DNA from: an uncultured Blautia sp.
Lineage (GTDB): Bacteria > Bacillota > Clostridia > Lachnospirales > Lachnospiraceae
DNA: 18,165 bases
Direction of reading: 5' to 3'
Assembly: GCA_900547615.1 (NCBI GenBank)
Contig: URHH01000046.1
Location: 1-18,165 of the forward strand
Both the position numbers and the translations under genes were made by a program. The notes under the pieces were generated by a model. That model was not told the DNA's origin and made no database searches. It saw nothing but the letters and a program-made list of their open reading frames with translations. Shown here one piece after another: positions 1 through 7,065 of this stretch (the stretch's first letter is position 1; each line of letters opens with the position of its first letter).

Positions 1-879
1 TTAAGAGCTGTAGGGGATTCTAAGCGCCCTCTGTACGTTTTGATCGTCACTTGTATACTGAATATTATACTTGATATTATTCTTGTTGTATGGGTGCATA
101 TGGGCGTTACAGGAGTAGCGGTTGCAACCGTGTTTTCTCAGGCTGTCAGTGCGGTTATGGTAACGGTAATGCTTCTGAAAAAAGATACCATGTACCAGCT
201 TCATTTGAAGAAAATTGCGTTTTATGGAACGGCTCTTCGCTCCATTCTTCGTATCGGACTTCCTGCCGGTCTGGAATCTGTAATGTACAATATTGCAAAC
301 CTGATTATTCAGATATTTGTAAATAAATTAGGAACAGATACGGTGGCGGCATGGGGGACTTTTGCTAAAATAGATGCAGTATTCTGGATGGTGATTAATG
401 CCTTCGGTATTGCCATTACTACATTTGTAGGGCAGAATTACGGTGCAGGACGAAAGGACAGAATGAGAAAAAGCGTACGCGTATGTATGGTGATGTCGTA
501 TGCGTCTGCTGTTGTGCTTAGTGTGTTCCTGTTTGCTTTTGCAGAGCCTCTGTATCGTATTTTTACAACAGACAGCAATGTAATCAATATAGGAGTCCAT
601 ATGATGCAGTTTTTGCTTCCTTCATACTTCCTGTATGTTATGATAGGAATCCTTTCGGGAGCATTAAGGGGATCCGGAAAAGTCCTTGTTCCTATGCTTC
701 TCACTTGTGGAGGCGTATGCGTTCTTCGTATTGTATGGATGTTTGCCGTGCTTCCTGCGTTTCCGGGTATTGACACCATTATGCTCAGTTATCCGGTGTC
801 CTGGGGTATCACCTCTGTATTGTTTATCATCTATTACATAAAAAAATTCCCAAAACCGGAAAAGGGAATGGGAATGTAA
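1..879 (+). CDS. MATE family multidrug/metabolite efflux transporter, C-terminal part (5' end outside window)
   Basis: Integral membrane antiporter of the multidrug and toxic compound extrusion family, which exports cationic or aromatic compounds in exchange for Na+ or H+. The frame is open from base 1, so about 292 residues are visible; full proteins have about 450. The first residues read LRAVGDSKRP, the conserved loop motif near the middle of the N-terminal half. A second copy of this motif, LRGSGKVLVP, is encoded around 664-693, matching the internal two-fold pseudo-symmetry of MATE proteins. Several hydrophobic helices lie between, and the C-terminus is a short basic tail ending KKFPKPEKG. 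An ATG at 40 is internal to the protein and not its start. A strong terminator follows 5 bases after the stop. Substrate cannot be told from sequence. Family assignment is secure. Confidence 0.93.
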   Translation, partial: LRAVGDSKRPLYVLIVTCILNIILDIILVVWVHMGVTGVAVATVFSQAVSAVMVTVMLLKKDTMYQLHLKKIAFYGTALRSILRIGLPAGLESVMYNIANLIIQIFVNKLGTDTVAAWGTFAKIDAVFWMVINAFGIAITTFVGQNYGAGRKDRMRKSVRVCMVMSYASAVVLSVFLFAFAEPLYRIFTTDSNVINIGVHMMQFLLPSYFLYVMIGILSGALRGSGKVLVPMLLTCGGVCVLRIVWMFAVLPAFPGIDTIMLSYPVSWGITSVLFIIYYIKKFPKPEKGMGM

Positions 880-1282
880 AAAAGTTCAGGGAATGGAGAT
901 GATCCATTCCCTGAATCTTTTTAAAGCTGCTGATTTCGTTGTAAGATATTTTCCTTTTTAAACCGAAAAGAGAATATATGTAGATTTCGTTTTCATCATA
1001 GTAATAATATATATACTTCCATGAAAAATGGGAGATAATATATAGACTGTAAATTAAAATCATAAAAAGAATCCGCACTCCGCTTTCAGAAAAGTTTCCT
1101 ACAATATCCAGTAATACCAAAAAATGCAGGAAGAATTCCAGGAAAAATGTGAAATATAAAAAATTGTTGGAATAGGCTACATAGTGACAATCTGCCTTTT
1201 TTCGTTCTTTCCGCAGTTCTGACGTTCTGTGCAATTCGATAAAAAATAAAATCGGGAAAAACAGCCATAAAATTGCTTCCAT
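827..1282 (-). CDS. Small membrane protein with PH-like C-terminal part, probably 3'-truncated
   Basis: I do not recognise a named family. The 151-residue frame has a hydrophobic segment at the N-terminus (about 3-16), two more at about 41-61 and 70-86, and then a polar part with the pattern DENEIYIYSLFGLKRKISYN (96-115). That resembles the first strands of bacterial PH-like domains (DUF304/bPH type), which normally continue for tens more residues. The start is well supported: AAAGGA lies 9 bases upstream of the ATG, and a good promoter is at 1329-1357. The 3' end is odd. From residue 123 the frame encodes only the terminator hairpin and then the antisense of the MATE 3' end, stopping at 827-829 inside that gene. 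The natural tail therefore appears lost, and a transcript ending at the terminator would have no stop codon. It may be a decaying gene. The reading of the N-terminal part as real coding sequence is moderately confident. Confidence 0.55.
   Translation of the reverse strand: MEAILWLFFPILFFIELHRTSELRKERKKADCHYVAYSNNFLYFTFFLEFFLHFLVLLDIVGNFSESGVRILFMILIYSLYIISHFSWKYIYYYYDENEIYIYSLFGLKRKISYNEISSFKKIQGMDHLHSLNFFTFPFPFPVLGIFLCNR
885..922. terminator. Bidirectional intrinsic terminator between the MATE gene and the opposing small membrane gene
   Basis: A perfect 12-bp inverted repeat, TTCAGGGAATGG (885-896) and CCATTCCCTGAA (904-915), encloses a 7-base loop. On the plus strand it is followed by TCTTTTT. 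On the minus strand it is followed by CTTTTTT (884-878). It therefore has a U-tract in both directions and should end the MATE transcript and the convergent minus-strand transcript alike. It lies inside the open frame of the minus-strand gene. Confidence 0.93.
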
Positions 1283-1328
1283 ATAATTATATCCTTTCTG
1301 CGGTATTCCTTTTATTTGCGCTTAATAT

Positions 1329-1357
1329 ATTGTAACAGCTCAGGGCTCGTTTGACAA
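1329..1357 (-). promoter_or_regulatory. Sigma-A promoter of the small membrane gene
   Basis: On the minus strand TTGTCA (1357-1352) and TACAAT (1334-1329) are separated by 17 bases. A TG one base before the -10 makes it an extended -10. Each hexamer differs from consensus at one position. Transcription would start near 1322, giving a leader of about 40 bases before the ATG at 1282. Confidence 0.72.
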
Positions 1358-1422
1358 GAATAGAGAGAGTATTTGTATTGCTGGAAAAGTCAGCGCAGAA
1401 TGTGGAATTTTCCTGGTGAATA

Positions 1423-1450
1423 GAAAAGATGGCATTGAAGCCATCTTTTC
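1423..1450. terminator. Terminator closing the CooS/CooF/FAD-oxidoreductase operon
   Basis: A perfect 11-bp inverted repeat, GAAAAGATGGC (1423-1433) and GCCATCTTTTC (1440-1450), with a 6-base loop. The T-run falls in the distal part of the stem on both strands, so it can act in either direction. It sits 41 bases past the stop of the oxidoreductase gene and is the natural end of the leftward operon. Confidence 0.85.
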
Positions 1451-1490
1451 CATAGAATGAATGTGTGAAATTATGTAGAAAATAAATTAT

Positions 1491-2714
1491 TTAATACTGA
1501 TACTGATATTTTCCCTTTTCGTCGATTCCATAAAAATCAGAAAAGGATAATGCAAAAATTTTATCTTTCATAGAGGAAATATCAATTTTGTTTTTGATGA
1601 CATACTGGTAAATGCCGCTGTAATCAATGTCTCCCTGGATGAGAATGCTGTCCAGCTTTCCGTCTCTTAATATGGCACGGCGGTAGCCTTTAGAATCCTG
1701 ATGAATAATCACCTCATCGCCCTCCTCTGCGACTCCACGGCCCAGTGAGAGAGTAGTGATACCGTAAAAATTCATGGTATTTTTCATGGCATAAAGATCT
1801 GTATATTCTTTTTCTGTTCCGCACATATTATAAGCGGCAGTTTCTCCCTGTTTCATAGCATTGGGCCAGATGCCGGAAAGACCGGCAACATCCCCTGCTG
1901 CGTAAACATGCGGGCAGCTTGTCTCCATATGGGAATTTACTTCAATGAAACGTTCTGCTTTTATATTGCTACCCTGTACGCATTCAATAGCAGGGCGGAC
2001 ACCTGCAGCTACAATTACAAGGTCACAGTTAATTCTTGTGCCGTCATCCAGAATGACTGCTTCGATCGCGCCATCTGCATTCATGACTGTCTCAGATGCT
2101 TTCTTGCCAAGAAGGAAGCGGCATCCATGAGATTCAAATTTTTCTCTGTAAGCATCTCCTGCAGCTTCATCAAGCTGTAGAGGAAGAATACGTTCTGCCA
2201 TTTCTACAACAGTAACTGCCTTTCCCTGCTCAAGGAAAGCATACGCTGCATCCATGCCCACAAGACCGGAGCCGACTACAAGAATATTCTCTGCCTTATC
2301 AGCAAGGGGACGAATTGCCTGTGCATCGCTTAAATCGCGCAGACCAAATACGTTGTTTGCTTCCCGGAACTGTCCGACAGGAGGAATAAAGCTGTGGGCA
2401 CCTGTTGCAATGAGAAGACGGTCATAAGACTCTTTGCTGCCATCCTGGAGAATAACAACAGAAGCTTCTGTATCAATGGAGGTAACGGTTTTATCCTTTA
2501 TCCAGGAAATATGATTTGTTTCAAAGAAATCTTCCGGTATAAAGGAGAGTGTCTTTTCATCTCTTTCATGGCTTAAATATTTATGCAGCATACAACGGGA
2601 GTGTACATGCGTATCTGTGGAAATCACAAGAATTTCTGCATCTTTCATAAGAGTACGAATGGTTTTTGCTGCCTGAATACCGGCTGCTCCGGCACCAATA
2701 ATTACATGCTTCAT
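1491..2714 (-). CDS. FAD-dependent NAD(P)H oxidoreductase paired with CooF/CooS
   Basis: Flavoprotein of the pyridine nucleotide-disulfide oxidoreductase fold, 407 residues. Visible motifs: FAD-binding GAGAAG (7-12); IATGA (102-106); a second Rossmann fold with GSGLVG (148-153), followed by Glu171 at the end of its second strand, which usually signals NADH rather than NADPH preference; and the distal FAD motif YAAGDVAG (271-278). A C-terminal domain of the NADH-rubredoxin reductase type covers about 305-407. Cys41 in SRCML lies where NADH oxidases and CoA-disulfide reductases carry their redox-active cysteine. The gene is last in the operon; its ATG overlaps the stop of the CooF-like gene by 4 bases (2711-2714), so the two are translationally coupled. 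The context suggests it moves electrons between NAD(H) and the ferredoxin. A direct NADH oxidase or rubredoxin/nitrite-reductase-like role cannot be excluded. Confidence 0.9.
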   Translation of the reverse strand: MKHVIIGAGAAGIQAAKTIRTLMKDAEILVISTDTHVHSRCMLHKYLSHERDEKTLSFIPEDFFETNHISWIKDKTVTSIDTEASVVILQDGSKESYDRLLIATGAHSFIPPVGQFREANNVFGLRDLSDAQAIRPLADKAENILVVGSGLVGMDAAYAFLEQGKAVTVVEMAERILPLQLDEAAGDAYREKFESHGCRFLLGKKASETVMNADGAIEAVILDDGTRINCDLVIVAAGVRPAIECVQGSNIKAERFIEVNSHMETSCPHVYAAGDVAGLSGIWPNAMKQGETAAYNMCGTEKEYTDLYAMKNTMNFYGITTLSLGRGVAEEGDEVIIHQDSKGYRRAILRDGKLDSILIQGDIDYSGIYQYVIKNKIDISSMKDKIFALSFSDFYGIDEKGKYQYQY

Positions 2715-3163
2715 TCTCCCACCTCCTCAATGTAGATTGCTTTTTTTGGACAGGCACGCACGCATGCAGGACCTTCCGGATCTTCTGCGCAAAAATCACA
2801 TTTTATTACTTTTGTATGTGTGGCAGTATCTGGTTTTAAAACGCCGTAAGGGCAGTTCATAACACACATAAAGCAGGAACCGCATTTGTTTTCATTGTAA
2901 AGAACATGACCTGTTTCCGGATCTTTCGTAAGCGCGCCGCTCATACAGGACATGACGCATTCCGGCTGATCGCAGTGGCGGCAGAAAATTGGCTTATAAC
3001 TGCCGTCGGAGGAACAGACAATATGGTTTCTTGATTCATTAAGAATGTCTGTTAAATCAAGAGTATATACATTTCCTTTATCTGCACGGTGTGCCTGCAT
3101 ACAGGCAACCGTACAGTTTTTGCAGCCGTCACATTTGGCGGCATCAATGAAAATACGTTTCAT
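2711..3163 (-). CDS. cooF: CooF-like ferredoxin with four [4Fe-4S] cluster motifs
   Basis: Cytoplasmic iron-sulfur electron carrier of 150 residues, in the DMSO reductase B-subunit/HycB/CooF family. Four cysteine groups can be seen: C11-x2-C14-x2-C17-x3-C21; C61-x2-C64-x4-C69-x3-C73; C94-x2-C97-x2-C100-x3-C104; C122-x2-C125-x8-C134-x3-C138. They pair in the crossed pattern usual for this family and predict four [4Fe-4S] clusters. The start has a strong site, GGAGGTG, five bases upstream of the ATG, which overlaps the stop of the upstream CooS gene (11-base gap). Position between CooS and an NAD(H)-dependent flavoprotein argues that it is the obligate electron shuttle of the two. The symbol rests on context and architecture; the same fold serves hydrogenases and formate dehydrogenases, none of which are nearby. 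Confidence 0.88.
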   Translation of the reverse strand: MKRIFIDAAKCDGCKNCTVACMQAHRADKGNVYTLDLTDILNESRNHIVCSSDGSYKPIFCRHCDQPECVMSCMSGALTKDPETGHVLYNENKCGSCFMCVMNCPYGVLKPDTATHTKVIKCDFCAEDPEGPACVRACPKKAIYIEEVGE

Positions 3164-3174
3164 AGAAACACCTC

Positions 3175-5058
3175 CTAGATATGTAATGCGCTGCGTTTTT
3201 CTTCGATAATATTCTCCAGAATATCTGCGGAAGCTTTTGCGTCAGAATTGATGATAACCTGACCTCCGGTAAGCTCTTTCATATCTTCTGTTAAAACTTT
3301 TACTGCAACAGGGCTTCCTGTCATAAATGGCGGAAGGCCAAGATGAAGCGGAAGACCAAGGGAAAGACCAAAGCATCCGTCTGCAATTGCCTGCTCTTCA
3401 AGCCACTGTGCTGCGGAAAGAACAAGAGGGAGCTGCGGAAGGTCAACACCAAGCTCTGCTGCAATCTCTGTTGCCACGATTTCAAGACGTCCAATGGCAA
3501 GACACGGACCGAAGTTTAATACTGGCGGGATACCAAGTTTTTCACATACTGCACGAAGTTTCGGACCAGCAAGCTTAGCAGCTTCCGGAGTCATAAGACC
3601 GCAGTTTTCAATACCGCCTGAAGAGCATCCTGCTGTGAGAACAATAATATCACGGGCAATCAGTTCTTTTGTAAGTTCTACTGTTAAAACGTCGTGTCCG
3701 CCGGCTGTTAAGTTAGAACATCCAACAACGCCTGCAATACCTTTAATATCACCAGATACAATCAGGTCAATAAGTGGTTTCCAGCTTCCGCCAAGGAAGG
3801 ATTTTAAAGAGCCTTCGCTTACACCGGTAAGGGTATTGGAGTTGCCGTGCTCCGGAAGAAGGTTCATTGGAACGTTTCCGCGGCGTTCTTTGTAAGCGTC
3901 GATGATTTTGTCAATAATAACTTCTGTCTGTGCTTCTCTTTCTTCAAATTTATATGGAAGAAGCTCTGCGTTTGCTTTCTTAGCTACATCATCAAGACAA
4001 ATCTGTTTGATTTTCAGCTCCTCGCAAATCGGCTCAATGCCTGGAAGTGTACAGTTAAACTCGGAAAGAACAGCATCAATTCCGCCAGTTGCGAGAATTG
4101 CCTCGCTCGTGTAGTTGTTTCCTGCATGACCGTCAAATACTTCCTGATAGTGAGAACCACGAAGCTGTAAATCCTGTCCCACACAGGTGCATCCAACAAG
4201 CTTAAAGCCTTTTGCACCTGCAGCCTGTGCTTTTTTCACTGCCTCAGGAGATACCAGTTTTTCCTGTAAGTCTACAAAGATAGTATGCTGATGTCCTGTA
4301 ATCATAATATTGATGTAATCCGGGTCAATTACACGAAGACCTACCGGTGCAGGGCGGAGCTCAGGCTGTCCTAAAAGAACATCATTTAAAAGGTTTGTAA
4401 GGGTAAGACCGTAAATACCGGTGGAAATACCAAGTTTTAAGCAGTCTGTCAGCATATCTACAGGATCGGAATTTAAGTTTGTAGAACATTTTACAACGCC
4501 TTTGAATACTTCAGATTTCGCTCCGCCTGGCATAATACCAAGTTCTTTCCAGCGTTTCACACGTGGAGCGTAAGCGATTTTTTCTACAAGCTCAGCCTGA
4601 ACATATTCCGGTTTGTAAAGATCTGCAAAAACTGCGTCTGCAATTTTTTCAGCTTTTACATAATTGTCTTCTTCTTCAATGCCAAACAGTTCAGCAAGGT
4701 GATTTAAGGATTCCATACCTTTTAATTCGCCTTTTGCCTGGGCTGTTTTTTTCAGGTTTAAGGCTGTGTTTTCAACAATATGAATATAACAGCCGCTTCC
4801 TGCTGCAACAGTTCTTAAAAAGTTACGTGTCACAATGGTATCCGCATTTGCGCCGCAGATTCCTCTTGGAGAACTTGGTGTAATACGACATGGACCATTG
4901 GAACAGAGACGGCAACAGACGCCCTGAAGACCAAATCCGCATTTTGTTTTCTGAGTATCTACTCTGTGATGGGAAGTTTCCATAGGAAGGGAGCGGATAA
5001 AATCCTCCAGGGGTTTGTCTGCGCTTTTGCAGGTGTTGCAGCCATAGCACTGATTCAT
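3175..5058 (-). CDS. cooS: CooS-type Ni,Fe carbon monoxide dehydrogenase scaffold, divergent active site
   Basis: Prismane-fold protein of 627 residues, the usual size of anaerobic CODH catalytic subunits, which interconvert CO and CO2. Cluster ligands, by comparison with my recollection of Carboxydothermus CODH-II: D-cluster C40 and C48; B-cluster C49, C52, C57, C68; C-cluster H256, C292, C336, C447, C478, C519. All look present. Residues needed for catalysis there do not: the four histidines 93/96/99/102 fall on Y91, I94, N97 and L100, and Lys563 falls on Q556. There is also an extra N-terminal CxxCxxC at C4, C7, C10. The reaction may therefore be CO chemistry of an atypical clade or something else, such as hydroxylamine reduction as reported for the deviant CooS-V. 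The start at 5058 is chosen because GGAGG lies seven bases upstream and the promoter -35 overlaps the more distant in-frame ATG at 5142. First gene of the operon; no cooC nickel-insertion ATPase or acetyl-CoA synthase gene is in the window. Confidence 0.88.
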   Translation of the reverse strand: MNQCYGCNTCKSADKPLEDFIRSLPMETSHHRVDTQKTKCGFGLQGVCCRLCSNGPCRITPSSPRGICGANADTIVTRNFLRTVAAGSGCYIHIVENTALNLKKTAQAKGELKGMESLNHLAELFGIEEEDNYVKAEKIADAVFADLYKPEYVQAELVEKIAYAPRVKRWKELGIMPGGAKSEVFKGVVKCSTNLNSDPVDMLTDCLKLGISTGIYGLTLTNLLNDVLLGQPELRPAPVGLRVIDPDYINIMITGHQHTIFVDLQEKLVSPEAVKKAQAAGAKGFKLVGCTCVGQDLQLRGSHYQEVFDGHAGNNYTSEAILATGGIDAVLSEFNCTLPGIEPICEELKIKQICLDDVAKKANAELLPYKFEEREAQTEVIIDKIIDAYKERRGNVPMNLLPEHGNSNTLTGVSEGSLKSFLGGSWKPLIDLIVSGDIKGIAGVVGCSNLTAGGHDVLTVELTKELIARDIIVLTAGCSSGGIENCGLMTPEAAKLAGPKLRAVCEKLGIPPVLNFGPCLAIGRLEIVATEIAAELGVDLPQLPLVLSAAQWLEEQAIADGCFGLSLGLPLHLGLPPFMTGSPVAVKVLTEDMKELTGGQVIINSDAKASADILENIIEEKRSALHI

Positions 5059-5113
5059 AAGTATTTCCTCCTTAAATATAAAAAAATATGAATTATCGTA
5101 TTCGTCAAGAGAT

Positions 5114-5142
5114 ATTATATAATACTGGATAAAATAAGTCAA
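5114..5142 (-). promoter_or_regulatory. Near-consensus sigma-A promoter of the cooS-cooF-oxidoreductase operon
   Basis: Reading the minus strand, TTGACT (5142-5137), a 17-base spacer, then TATAAT (5119-5114). The -10 is a perfect consensus and the -35 has one mismatch. Transcription should begin near 5107, leaving a leader of about 50 bases with the ribosome site AAGGAGG just upstream of 5058. I see no clear CRP/FNR, Rex or CooA-type operator around it, so the strong core promoter suggests substantial basal expression. Confidence 0.85.
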
Positions 5143-5194
5143 TATTAAAAAACATATATTTCCAGGAAAAATAGTAGAATATGGCGAAAAGGAA

Positions 5195-5203
5195 TGTTAT
5201 ACT
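5195..5203 (+). promoter_or_regulatory. Extended -10 promoter element for the ABC-F/Nudix operon
   Basis: TGTTATACT contains the extended TGn element followed by TATACT, one mismatch from consensus. It lies about 48 bases before the ABC-F start codon. No convincing -35 hexamer is seen at the expected distance, which is tolerated by extended -10 promoters. It diverges from the cooS promoter, the two -10 elements being about 80 bases apart. Confidence 0.55.
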
Positions 5204-5250
5204 GAACGTATCGCGTAAAAACGGGACAGAGATTAAAGTGAGGATAGAAG

Positions 5251-7065
5251 ATGAATATTTTAAATATAGAACATGTAAGTAAGGTATTTGGAGAAAAAAT
5301 AATTTTTGATGATGTTTCTTATGGGATTCATCAGGGAGACAAAATCGGCATTATTGGAATTAACGGAACAGGAAAAACCACGATTCTTAAAATAATAGCA
5401 GGATTGGAGGAGCCGGATGAAGAGCAGGTTATTATGCAGAATGGCCTTCGTATTACGTATCTTCCCCAGAATCCTGAATTTTCTCCAAATGCCACAATTC
5501 TTGATTATGTTGCAGATGGAAAATGGCAGAAGGACTGGGCAACAGCAAGCGAAGCTGCCAATGTGTTAAATAAACTGGGAATTACGAACCATGAAGAAAA
5601 AATAGAGCATCTTTCCGGAGGGCAGAAAAAAAGAGTGGCGCTTGCAAGAACTCTTGTAAATCCGGCAGATGTTTTGATTTTAGATGAGCCTACAAACCAC
5701 ATTGATAACGAGATGGCTTCCTGGCTGGAGGATTACCTTCGAAAATTTAAGGGAGCATTAGTTATGGTAACCCACGACCGTTATTTCTTAGACAGAGTGA
5801 CAAATAAGATTCTGGAAATCAGTCATGGAAAGCTTTATTCTTATGAAGCAAATTATTCGAAATTTCTGGAACTGAAAGCTCAGAGAGAAGAAATGGAGAT
5901 GGCAGGGGAGCGGAAGCGTCAAAGTGTTCTCCGAATGGAGCTTGAATGGGCGAAACGCGGCTGCCGTGCAAGAAGTACAAAACAAAGAGCAAGACTGGAA
6001 AGGTTAGAAGCATTAAAAAATGGAACAGCTCCCGTAACGGATCAGAGGGTGGAAATGGATTCTGTCGAAACCCGTATGGGAAAGAAAACAATTGAGCTTC
6101 ATCATGTAAGCAAATCTTTTGGAGAAAAGAAAGTAGTAGATGATTTTACTTATATTATTCTCCGCAATCAGCGTCTTGGAATTATTGGTCCAAATGGCTG
6201 CGGGAAATCTACCCTTATGAAAATGATTGCCGGGATTTTAAAACCGGATGCGGGAGAAATTGAGTGGGGAGACACTATTAAAATAGGATATTTTGCACAG
6301 GAAGTTCCGGATATGGACAGAAATCTCCGGGTTATCGATTACATTCGAGAGGTAGCAGAATATATTCCAACAAAAGATGGAAAAATCAGCGCTTCTATGA
6401 TGCTTGAACGATTCCTTTTTGATTCTGCCATGCAGTATACCCCTGTAGAAAAGCTTTCCGGAGGAGAAAAGCGCCGCCTGTATCTTCTTAAAGTTCTTAT
6501 GGAAGCGCCAAATGTTCTTATTCTTGATGAGCCCAGCAATGATATTGATATTCCTACACTTACCATCCTTGAGGATTATCTGGATTCTTTTTCAGGAATT
6601 GTAGTTGCTGTTTCTCACGACAGATATTTTCTCGACAATATGGCAGACCGGATTTTTGCTTTTGAGGGGGAAGGGCATCTCGTGCAGTATGAGGGAGGCT
6701 ACACAGACTATCTGGAGGCAAGGGAAAGAAAAATGGCAGATATGTCTGAGGAGGAAAGTTCTCTTATAAAAAAAGATAAATCTTCCAAAAACGACTGGAA
6801 ACAGAATCGTAAGGAAAAACTTAAATTCACCTTTAAAGAGCAGAGGGAATTTGAGACAATCGATGAGGATATAGAAAAGCTGGAAGAGCGGATTGCCTCT
6901 CTTGAAGAAGAGATGATGAAAAATGCCACCAATTCCGGAAAACTCCGGGAGATTGTGGAAGAAAAAGAAGAGGCGGAAAAAGCTCTGGAAGAAAAAATGG
7001 ACAGATGGGTTTATTTAAACGACCTTGCAGAGCGTATTGAGGCTCAGAAGGAGGAGAGAGAATGA
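5251..7065 (+). CDS. ABC-F family ATPase, Uup-like
   Basis: Soluble tandem ATPase of 604 residues with no membrane segments. ABC-F proteins act on the ribosome, in the E site near the P-site tRNA, rather than in transport. First domain: Walker A GINGTGKT (36-43), signature LSGGQ (121-125), Walker B ending ILDEP (143-147). A charged linker covers about 205-262. Second domain: Walker A GPNGCGKS (313-320), signature LSGGE (402-406), Walker B ILDEP (424-428) followed by SNDID. After about 500 comes a lysine- and glutamate-rich region that becomes a coiled coil from about 530 to 600, the C-terminal domain typical of Uup, which has been linked to branched DNA intermediates and ribosome function. 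The ribosome site AGTGAGGAT precedes the ATG. Its last bases overlap the Nudix start (ATGA). An antibiotic-resistance ABC-F is less likely because of the Uup-type tail. Confidence 0.93.
   Translation: MNILNIEHVSKVFGEKIIFDDVSYGIHQGDKIGIIGINGTGKTTILKIIAGLEEPDEEQVIMQNGLRITYLPQNPEFSPNATILDYVADGKWQKDWATASEAANVLNKLGITNHEEKIEHLSGGQKKRVALARTLVNPADVLILDEPTNHIDNEMASWLEDYLRKFKGALVMVTHDRYFLDRVTNKILEISHGKLYSYEANYSKFLELKAQREEMEMAGERKRQSVLRMELEWAKRGCRARSTKQRARLERLEALKNGTAPVTDQRVEMDSVETRMGKKTIELHHVSKSFGEKKVVDDFTYIILRNQRLGIIGPNGCGKSTLMKMIAGILKPDAGEIEWGDTIKIGYFAQEVPDMDRNLRVIDYIREVAEYIPTKDGKISASMMLERFLFDSAMQYTPVEKLSGGEKRRLYLLKVLMEAPNVLILDEPSNDIDIPTLTILEDYLDSFSGIVVAVSHDRYFLDNMADRIFAFEGEGHLVQYEGGYTDYLEARERKMADMSEEESSLIKKDKSSKNDWKQNRKEKLKFTFKEQREFETIDEDIEKLEERIASLEEEMMKNATNSGKLREIVEEKEEAEKALEEKMDRWVYLNDLAERIEAQKEERE

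Noticed and set aside
827..1000. Simple frameshift in the small membrane gene
   Set aside because: Downstream of residue 122 the DNA is the terminator and then the MATE coding sequence, so no other frame can hold the missing domain; truncation fits better.
3175..5058. Part of an acetogenic CODH/acetyl-CoA synthase cluster
   Set aside because: No acsB, corrinoid protein, methyltransferase or cooC gene is adjacent; both flanks are complete and unrelated.
5112..5125. AT-rich palindrome TATTATATAATA as a possible operator
   Set aside because: It is explained by the TATAAT -10 element, and short AT palindromes are expected in such DNA.
5251..7065. Antibiotic-resistance ABC-F (Vga/Msr/Lsa type)
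   Set aside because: The C-terminal charged coiled coil and SNDID context are those of Uup-like housekeeping proteins, and no leader-peptide attenuator is seen upstream.
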